Positions 14,276-19,017 of a stretch of 19,017 nucleotides of DNA are shown piece by piece; the first letter of the stretch is position 1; each line of letters starts with the position of its first letter. Source of the stretch: UBA2883 sp050873965 (lineage in GTDB: Bacteria; Cyanobacteriota; Vampirovibrionia; Gastranaerophilales; Gastranaerophilaceae); assembly GCA_050873965.1 (NCBI GenBank), contig JBNMJS010000032.1:1-19017 (forward strand), in the 5' to 3' direction. The notes under the pieces were generated by a model. The model worked only from the letters and a program-made list of their open reading frames with translations, searched no databases and was not told the DNA's origin. The translations under genes were made by a program, and so were the position numbers.

Positions 14276-15718
14276 CTAACCAAGTAATTCTTTTAATATA
14301 TCATTAACAGTTTTTGGATTAGCTTTACCTTTAGTTGCTTTCATAACTTGACCAACGAAGAATCCAAACAAGTTTGTTTTACCTGACTTGTATTGTTCTA
14401 CTTGGTTAGGGTTATTATTAACAACTTCTTCAACCATTTTTCTGATAGCGTTAACATCAGTAATTTGGCTTAAACCTTTTGCTTCAACAATCTTAGAAGC
14501 TTGTGTACCATCATTCATCATATCAACAATAATTTGTTTACCGATGTTATTTGAGATTGTACCTTTTTCAATCATTGTTAACAATTCTGCCAAGTTTTCT
14601 GGTGTTAATTTTGTATCAGTAATGTTGATGTGTTCTTCTTTTAAGTGTGCAGCGATAGGTCCCATCATAAAGTTTACTGCAAGTTTTGCATCAGCACCAA
14701 GTTCTAATGTTTTATCAAAGAATAATGCTGATTCCATTTGTTCAACAATAACAGATGCATCATATTCACTTAAACCTAATGACATATATCTTGCACGTTT
14801 TTGAGCAGGTAGTTCTGGAAGAGTTTTTCTAACATCTTCAACCCATTCTCTAGAAATTGATAATGGCATCAAATCAGGTTCTGGGAAGTATCTATAATCG
14901 TGAGCATCTTCTTTACCTCTCATAGATTTTGTAACGCCTTCGCCGTCGTCCCAAAGTCTTGTTTCTTGAACAACTTCTTCACCGTCTTCAACAAGTTCAA
15001 TTTGTCTGTCAATTTCGTATTCAATTGCTCTTTGAAGTGCTTTGAAACTGTTAACGTTTTTGATTTCTGCACGAGTACCAAATTCTTTAGAACCTTTAGG
15101 CATAATTGAAATGTTTGCATCACATCTCATAGAACCTTCTTCTAAGTTACCATCACAAACACCGATGTAACGAACAATGTTTCTAAGTTCTTCCATATAG
15201 TTTTTAGCTTCTTCTGAACTTCTCATATCAGGTTCTGATACGATTTCTAATAGAGGAGTTCCGGCTCTGTTAAGGTCAACTAATGAGTATGTTGAACCAG
15301 CAATACCGTTAGCACCAACGTGAACTAATTTACCAGCATCTTCTTCTAGGTGTGCTCTTGTAATACCGATACGTTTTCCGTTGATGTCTAAGTGTCCGTT
15401 TACGCAGATTGGTTCATCATATTGAGAAATTTGGTATCCTTTTGGTAAATCAGGATAGAAATATTGTTTTCTATCGAATTTACATCTTTCAGGAATTTCA
15501 CAATTAAGTGCTAAACCTAATTTTATACCCATATTTACACATTCTTTGTTAAGTACAGGTAAAACTCCTGGCATACCTAATGTGATAGGACTGATTTGTG
15601 TATTTTGTTCGTTACCAAATTCTGTACTATCTGGTGCAAATATTTTTGATTTTGTTTTTAATTGTGCGTGAACTTCTAAGCCAATAACGACTTCGTATTT
15701 CTCTCTTAAATCTTCCAT
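14276..15718 (-). CDS. gatB: Aspartyl/glutamyl-tRNA amidotransferase subunit B
   Basis: 480 residues, full length. GatB binds misacylated Glu-tRNA(Gln) or Asp-tRNA(Asn), phosphorylates the side chain and amidates it with ammonia channelled from GatA. Landmarks are VIGLEVHAQL near the start, LGMPGVLPVLN, KQYFYPDLPKGYQISQYD, LVDLNRAGTPLLEIVSEPD and EEGSMRCDANIS, then the C-terminal YqeY-like tail ending GQVMKATKGKANPKTVNDIL. A good site, AGAGG, lies five bases before the ATG. gatA and gatC are not next to it, so the genes are dispersed here. It is a single-gene unit ending at the shared terminator. The presence of GatB suggests that the organism lacks glutaminyl- and/or asparaginyl-tRNA synthetase. 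Confidence 0.96.
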   Translation of the reverse strand: MEDLREKYEVVIGLEVHAQLKTKSKIFAPDSTEFGNEQNTQISPITLGMPGVLPVLNKECVNMGIKLGLALNCEIPERCKFDRKQYFYPDLPKGYQISQYDEPICVNGHLDINGKRIGITRAHLEEDAGKLVHVGANGIAGSTYSLVDLNRAGTPLLEIVSEPDMRSSEEAKNYMEELRNIVRYIGVCDGNLEEGSMRCDANISIMPKGSKEFGTRAEIKNVNSFKALQRAIEYEIDRQIELVEDGEEVVQETRLWDDGEGVTKSMRGKEDAHDYRYFPEPDLMPLSISREWVEDVRKTLPELPAQKRARYMSLGLSEYDASVIVEQMESALFFDKTLELGADAKLAVNFMMGPIAAHLKEEHINITDTKLTPENLAELLTMIEKGTISNNIGKQIIVDMMNDGTQASKIVEAKGLSQITDVNAIRKMVEEVVNNNPNQVEQYKSGKTNLFGFFVGQVMKATKGKANPKTVNDILKELLG

Positions 15719-15827
15719 TGTAACCTCTTAATTATTGTCTAATTTATTTATGTCTTTATATTATCACAAACATGTCTATTGAGGATACTATTTTAATCTA
15801 TTAATGATGATTTTCAGCATGTAACAA

Positions 15828-15857
15828 TTGGGAAATTTTATTTTTTTGTGATATACT
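15828..15857 (+). promoter_or_regulatory. Extended -10 promoter of the transketolase-ftsEX unit
   Basis: TTGGGA at 15828-15833, an 18-base spacer, and TGaTATACT (TG at 15849-15850, hexamer 15852-15857). The start point would be near 15864. ACTCTT (15855-15860) and AAGAGT (15867-15872) form an inverted repeat across the start point, touching the ribosome site AGGAG. Confidence 0.55.
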
Positions 15858-15885
15858 CTTAAAAAAAAGAGTAGGAGTGTTATTA

Positions 15886-16848
15886 GTGATTATGGATAGA
15901 ACAAAAAAACGCTCTACAAGAGAAGCATACGGCAAAGCTCTTGTTGAATTGGGCAAAACTAATGGTAATGTAGTAGTTTTAGATTCAGATTTATCTGCAT
16001 CAACACAAACAAAGTTATTCGCAAAAGAATTTCCTGAAAGATTCTTAGATATAGGTATCGCAGAACAAGATTTAATTGATACAGCAGCAGGTCTTTCAAC
16101 TACAGGTAAAATACCTTTTGCTACAACTTTTGCAGTTTTTGCAACTGGTCGTACTTATGACCAAGTTAGAAATACTGTATGTTATTCAAATTTCAATGTG
16201 AAAATAATTGGTACTCACGGTGGTATTACCGTTGGAGAGGATGGTGCTACTCACCAAGCATTGGAAGATATTGCTTTGATGGCAAATTTACCAAATATGA
16301 CAGTTATTGTTCCATCGGATTATGCAGAAACTTTTGCTGCAATTAAGTATGCTGCCGAACATCAAGGCCCAGTATATGTAAGAGTTGCTAGAGCAAGTTT
16401 ACCTGACGTATTTGAAGATGGTGTGGAACTTTCACCAAAGGCTAAAATTATGAAAGAAGGTTCTGATATTACTATTATTACTAATGGTGAAACTCTTCAA
16501 GAATGTATTGAAGCAGTTGATGAATTGGCAAAACAAGGTATTGATGCAGAATTGATACACATGCCATTTGTTAAACCTTTTGATGGTAATGCTGTTATTA
16601 AATCAGCGAAGAAAACTGGACTTGTTCTTACCGTTGAAAACCATTCTATCAAAGGTGCTTTAGGTAGTGCTGTTTGTGAATTGTTGTCAGAACAATTGCC
16701 AACGAGAGTTGTTCGTTTAGGTGTAAATGACCAATTCGGTATGAGTGGTACAGCAAGTGAGTTGATGGATTATTTTGGATTAAATTCTAAAGGAATAGTT
16801 AAAAAGGTAGTTGAGATAAAAAATGATACAATTAAGAGCTGTAACTAA
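15886..16848 (+). CDS. Transketolase, C-terminal subunit (split form)
   Basis: About 320 residues holding the pyrimidine-binding and C-terminal domains of transketolase. IGIAEQDLIDTAAGLS near residue 60 contains the Glu that activates thiamine diphosphate; GTHGGITVGEDGATHQALEDIALM and GPVYVRVARA are the usual transketolase/DXS-like pieces, and the last part (LVLTVENHSIKGALGSAV) is the transketolase C domain. The N-terminal pyrophosphate-binding half is absent and is not encoded upstream (gatB is divergent), so its partner must be elsewhere. A GTG at 15877 lies inside the AGGAG site; GTG 15886 is at ideal spacing and ATG 15892 is also possible. It makes the sugar-phosphate two-carbon transfers of the pentose phosphate pathway. 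The end overlaps ftsE by 26 bases. Confidence 0.88.
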   Translation: MIMDRTKKRSTREAYGKALVELGKTNGNVVVLDSDLSASTQTKLFAKEFPERFLDIGIAEQDLIDTAAGLSTTGKIPFATTFAVFATGRTYDQVRNTVCYSNFNVKIIGTHGGITVGEDGATHQALEDIALMANLPNMTVIVPSDYAETFAAIKYAAEHQGPVYVRVARASLPDVFEDGVELSPKAKIMKEGSDITIITNGETLQECIEAVDELAKQGIDAELIHMPFVKPFDGNAVIKSAKKTGLVLTVENHSIKGALGSAVCELLSEQLPTRVVRLGVNDQFGMSGTASELMDYFGLNSKGIVKKVVEIKNDTIKSCN

Positions 16849-17497
16849 AAAATACAAAAATAATTATGCACTAAAAAATGTTAATTTAGACATTATGTCT
16901 GGTGAATTTGTTTTCATAACAGGTGCATCAGGTGCAGGTAAATCAACACTTATGAAGTTGTTATATAAGGAAGAAACACCAACAAGTGGTACTGTGCTTA
17001 TTGGTGGTATTAATATTGCAAATTTGCCTTCTGATAAAGTGCCAAATTTGCGTAGATGTATGGGAATTGTATTTCAAGATTACAAATTACTTCCTGATAT
17101 ATCGGTGTATGACAATATTGCATACGTTATTAGAACTTTGGGTATGAGTACAAAAGAAATTAGTTCTCGTGTTATAGGTGCTTTGAAAGTTGTTGGTTTG
17201 TTAGATAAAATGAATTCTAAACCATCAGAATTATCAGGTGGTGAACAACAAAGAGTTAGTATTGCAAGAGCAATTGTTAATGGTCCACCATTATTGATTG
17301 CCGATGAACCTACAGGTAACTTAGATCCTAAAAATTCATTGGAAATTATGCAAATTTTAGACCAAATTAACCAAAGAGGTATTACAATTATTGTATCTAC
17401 TCACGATAAGAATATGGTTAATTATTTTAGAAAAAGAGTTTTAACACTTGATAGTGGTGAAATTATTAGAGATGTACAGGCAGGAACTTATGAATAG
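16823..17497 (+). CDS. ftsE: Cell division ATP-binding protein FtsE
   Basis: 224 residues, the nucleotide-binding half of the FtsEX complex. Walker A is GASGAGKST (34-42), the Q-loop VFQDYKLL has Gln85, the ABC signature is LSGGEQQR (137-144), Walker B with catalytic Glu is LLIADEP (157-163), and the H-loop is VSTHD. The start MIQLRAVTKKY fits the family; it lies inside the end of the transketolase gene with a weak site (GTTGAG), so translation is probably coupled. ftsX follows with an overlap. FtsEX transmits ATP hydrolysis across the membrane to switch on septal peptidoglycan hydrolases. Confidence 0.95.
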   Translation: MIQLRAVTKKYKNNYALKNVNLDIMSGEFVFITGASGAGKSTLMKLLYKEETPTSGTVLIGGINIANLPSDKVPNLRRCMGIVFQDYKLLPDISVYDNIAYVIRTLGMSTKEISSRVIGALKVVGLLDKMNSKPSELSGGEQQRVSIARAIVNGPPLLIADEPTGNLDPKNSLEIMQILDQINQRGITIIVSTHDKNMVNYFRKRVLTLDSGEIIRDVQAGTYE

Positions 17498-18398
17498 TAA
17501 AAAACAAAAGTTAAAGAAACAAGCAAAAGAACATATTCCTAAAGATTGGCTTTCTGATATAAGAATTGTTTATCGTATAACAATGGAAGCAGTGAATGAT
17601 ATTAAGCGTACAGGTATTATGAATTTAGTAATCATAACAACTATGGCTGCGATTTTATCAATATTTGGTGCTTTGTTTAGAACAACAATTTCTATGTCAC
17701 AATTCGCTCATGAATTGGGTACGGTTTTAGAAATTTCTGTTTATTTAAAACAAGATGCTCCAGCAAAGTTGGTTGCAAATAAATTTTCAAAAATTCCTCA
17801 TGTGGCAGGTGTTAGACTTATTCCAAAAGAAACTTCTTGGAAAAGTTTACGTAAGGATATTGAGTTACCTAATATAAGTAACCCTTTGCCTGATACTCTT
17901 CATGTAAAAGTTGATAATCCTGTAAATATCAATCCAGTATTGGCTCAAATTAAAACTGATGGATATGTTCAAAAAACAGGTTATGCAGAAGAATTTGCAA
18001 AACGATTACAATTGATTACCCACGTAGTTAATACAACAACTTTGTTGGTAACATTGATTGTTGCTATATTAACAATAACAATCATAAACAACACTATTCA
18101 ATTGGTTATTCAATCTCGTAAAGATGAAATTGAAATTATGCGATTGATGGGTGTTAGCAATTGGTATATTAGAATACCATTAGTCTTGCAAGGTGCTTTT
18201 TATGGATTTGCTGGTGCTGTAATAGCACTTATACCTTTGCAATTTGTACAAAATGCATTGATAACGGTACATAAGTTTTTCTTGATACCTGCTCCCGCAA
18301 TGGCCGAAAATATGGTTATATTAACGTTATTGTGTGTTGGTATTTTGTTTGGTGCTGGTGGTAGTTTGTTATCTATCAAGAAACATTTACAAGTATAG
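17490..18398 (+). CDS. ftsX: Cell division protein FtsX
   Basis: 302 residues from ATG 17490, which has CAGGA upstream and overlaps ftsE by 8 bases; a TTG further up (17448) would add 14 unlikely residues. The N-terminus is basic and cytosolic, the first membrane helix is at about 43-63, and the extracytoplasmic loop (about 65-175) includes the conserved EISVYLKQDA and the ISNPLPDTLHVKV segment. Three more helices follow at about 180-207, 229-255 and 272-293, with the cytoplasmic motif RKDEIEIMRLMGVSNWYIRIP between helices 2 and 3. This is the FtsX form of the type VII ABC permease fold. It couples to murein hydrolases or their activators at the septum. Confidence 0.94.
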   Translation: MNSKKQKLKKQAKEHIPKDWLSDIRIVYRITMEAVNDIKRTGIMNLVIITTMAAILSIFGALFRTTISMSQFAHELGTVLEISVYLKQDAPAKLVANKFSKIPHVAGVRLIPKETSWKSLRKDIELPNISNPLPDTLHVKVDNPVNINPVLAQIKTDGYVQKTGYAEEFAKRLQLITHVVNTTTLLVTLIVAILTITIINNTIQLVIQSRKDEIEIMRLMGVSNWYIRIPLVLQGAFYGFAGAVIALIPLQFVQNALITVHKFFLIPAPAMAENMVILTLLCVGILFGAGGSLLSIKKHLQV

Positions 18399-18410
18399 GA
18401 GATATTTAAA

Positions 18411-18950
18411 ATGCTTAATGCTGAAAATTCATTATTTTTCTTAATTGATATACAAGATAGATTAGTTGGTATGCTTAAAAATAGAGAGGAAATAGCAAAG
18501 AATAACTCTATTTTGGCTAAGACTGCAAAGACATTAGGAGTTCCAGTTATTGCTTCTGAACAATATCCAAATGGGTTGGGTTCTACCATTTTAGAAGTTA
18601 GAGAGTATTTAAATCCTGAAAATGTTTTTGAAAAAACATCTTTTTCAGCATTAGCAACAGAGGCTATTAAATCAAAATTAGAATCTTTAAATCGTAAGAA
18701 AGTTGTTTTAACAGGTATAGAAACTCATATTTGTGTTTATCAAACTGCAAGAGCATTGTTAGAAGCAGGCTATGAAGTTTATATTGTTAAGAATGCTTGT
18801 TCTAGTAGAAGTTCTAAAGATTATAGAACAGCATTAGAATTGATGAGAGATTATGGTGCAAAACTTACTTGTGTTGAGACAGTTCTTTTTGAATTGTTAG
18901 GAAGTTCAAAACACCCTAATTTTAAAGAAATTCAAGCTTCGATTAAATAA
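18411..18950 (+). CDS. Isochorismatase-family cysteine hydrolase
   Basis: 179 residues with an alpha/beta hydrolase-like Rossmann fold. The catalytic triad is visible: Asp13 (LIDIQD), Lys75 (FEKTSFSA) and Cys108 (GIETHICV). The cis-peptide TGIETHICV and the N-terminal DxQ pattern mark the YcaC/nicotinamidase/isochorismatase superfamily. The usual zinc ligands of nicotinamidase (DxH) are not seen, so a YcaC-like or other amide/ester hydrolase is more likely; the substrate is unknown. TAGGAGAT precedes the ATG, 12 bases after the ftsX stop, so it is probably co-transcribed with ftsEX. Confidence 0.88.
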   Translation: MLNAENSLFFLIDIQDRLVGMLKNREEIAKNNSILAKTAKTLGVPVIASEQYPNGLGSTILEVREYLNPENVFEKTSFSALATEAIKSKLESLNRKKVVLTGIETHICVYQTARALLEAGYEVYIVKNACSSRSSKDYRTALELMRDYGAKLTCVETVLFELLGSSKHPNFKEIQASIK

Positions 18951-18978
18951 TATTTTTGTATGAGGATAGAATTATAAA

Positions 18979-19017
18979 ATGGCAATCGTATTTTTGGGTT
19001 TAGGTTCAAATTTGGGA
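18979..19017 (+). CDS. folK: FolK (HPPK), 5' end only, cut by the window edge
   Basis: Only 13 codons are visible: MAIVFLGLGSNLG. The LGSNLG at this position is the opening strand and turn of 6-hydroxymethyl-7,8-dihydropterin pyrophosphokinase, which adds pyrophosphate to the pterin in folate synthesis. GAGG at 18962-18965 is a suitable ribosome site. Without the rest, assignment rests on this short motif. Confidence 0.65.
   Translation, partial: MAIVFLGLGSNLG

Noticed and set aside
14388..14804. A 138-codon + strand frame inside gatB
   Set aside because: It is antisense to conserved GatB sequence and has no independent support.
17448..17489. Upstream TTG start for ftsX
   Set aside because: It would add 14 residues encoded within ftsE; the ATG at 17490 has CAGGA at good spacing and the usual short overlap.

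Overview
The window is about 19 kb of very AT-rich bacterial DNA, densely coded, mostly on the + strand, with standard stop codons and Shine-Dalgarno sites of the AAGGA type. The mix of genes is Gram-negative-like and gut-anaerobe-like: zinc-ribbon/TPR proteins, a lipoprotein, a FliI/SctN-type ATPase, nanE with a ROK kinase, a split transketolase, GatB and FtsEX. My best guess is a gut Melainabacterium (Candidatus Gastranaerophilales). That is an inference from gene style and base composition; no ribosomal RNA or other firm marker is present.

Layout. (1) 171-895: a DUF6973-like protein split by an apparent -1 shift at a run of eight A, followed by a strong terminator. (2) 1089-6513: a 992-residue zinc-ribbon STAND-type ATPase, a secreted protein made almost entirely of TPRs, and a small lipoprotein whose start overlaps the TPR gene's stop by one base. 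(3) 6561-9543: a FliI/SctN-family export ATPase on what looks like a near-leaderless promoter. It is followed by two genes (63 and 370 residues) that share an 18-residue motif, PSYNAVQ(L/I)NL..PTLN.P, near their N-termini and similar leader DNA; a terminator follows. (4) 9650-12398: a tight operon of nanE, a ROK sugar kinase (probably nanK), a 70-residue unknown and a UbiA-family prenyltransferase. (5) 12444-14206: an accessory-looking island on the - strand with a DNA methyltransferase and a small XRE regulator, divergent from a 126-residue unknown. The shared intergenic region carries three copies of GCTTATT. (6) 14276-15718 (-): gatB. (7) 15886 to the end (+): the C-terminal half of a split transketolase, ftsE, ftsX, an isochorismatase-like hydrolase, and the first 13 codons of folK.

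How the parts may work together. FtsE and FtsX form the divisome ABC complex that controls septal peptidoglycan hydrolases. NanE and the ROK kinase carry out consecutive steps of N-acetylmannosamine use. The least explained part is the export ATPase, which sits next to TPR and lipoprotein genes and two proteins with a shared N-terminal motif. This could be a small secretion or surface-assembly locus, with the motif as a targeting tag, but that is a hypothesis. The XRE/methyltransferase pair resembles a controller plus methylase of a restriction-modification system, but no endonuclease can be recognised.
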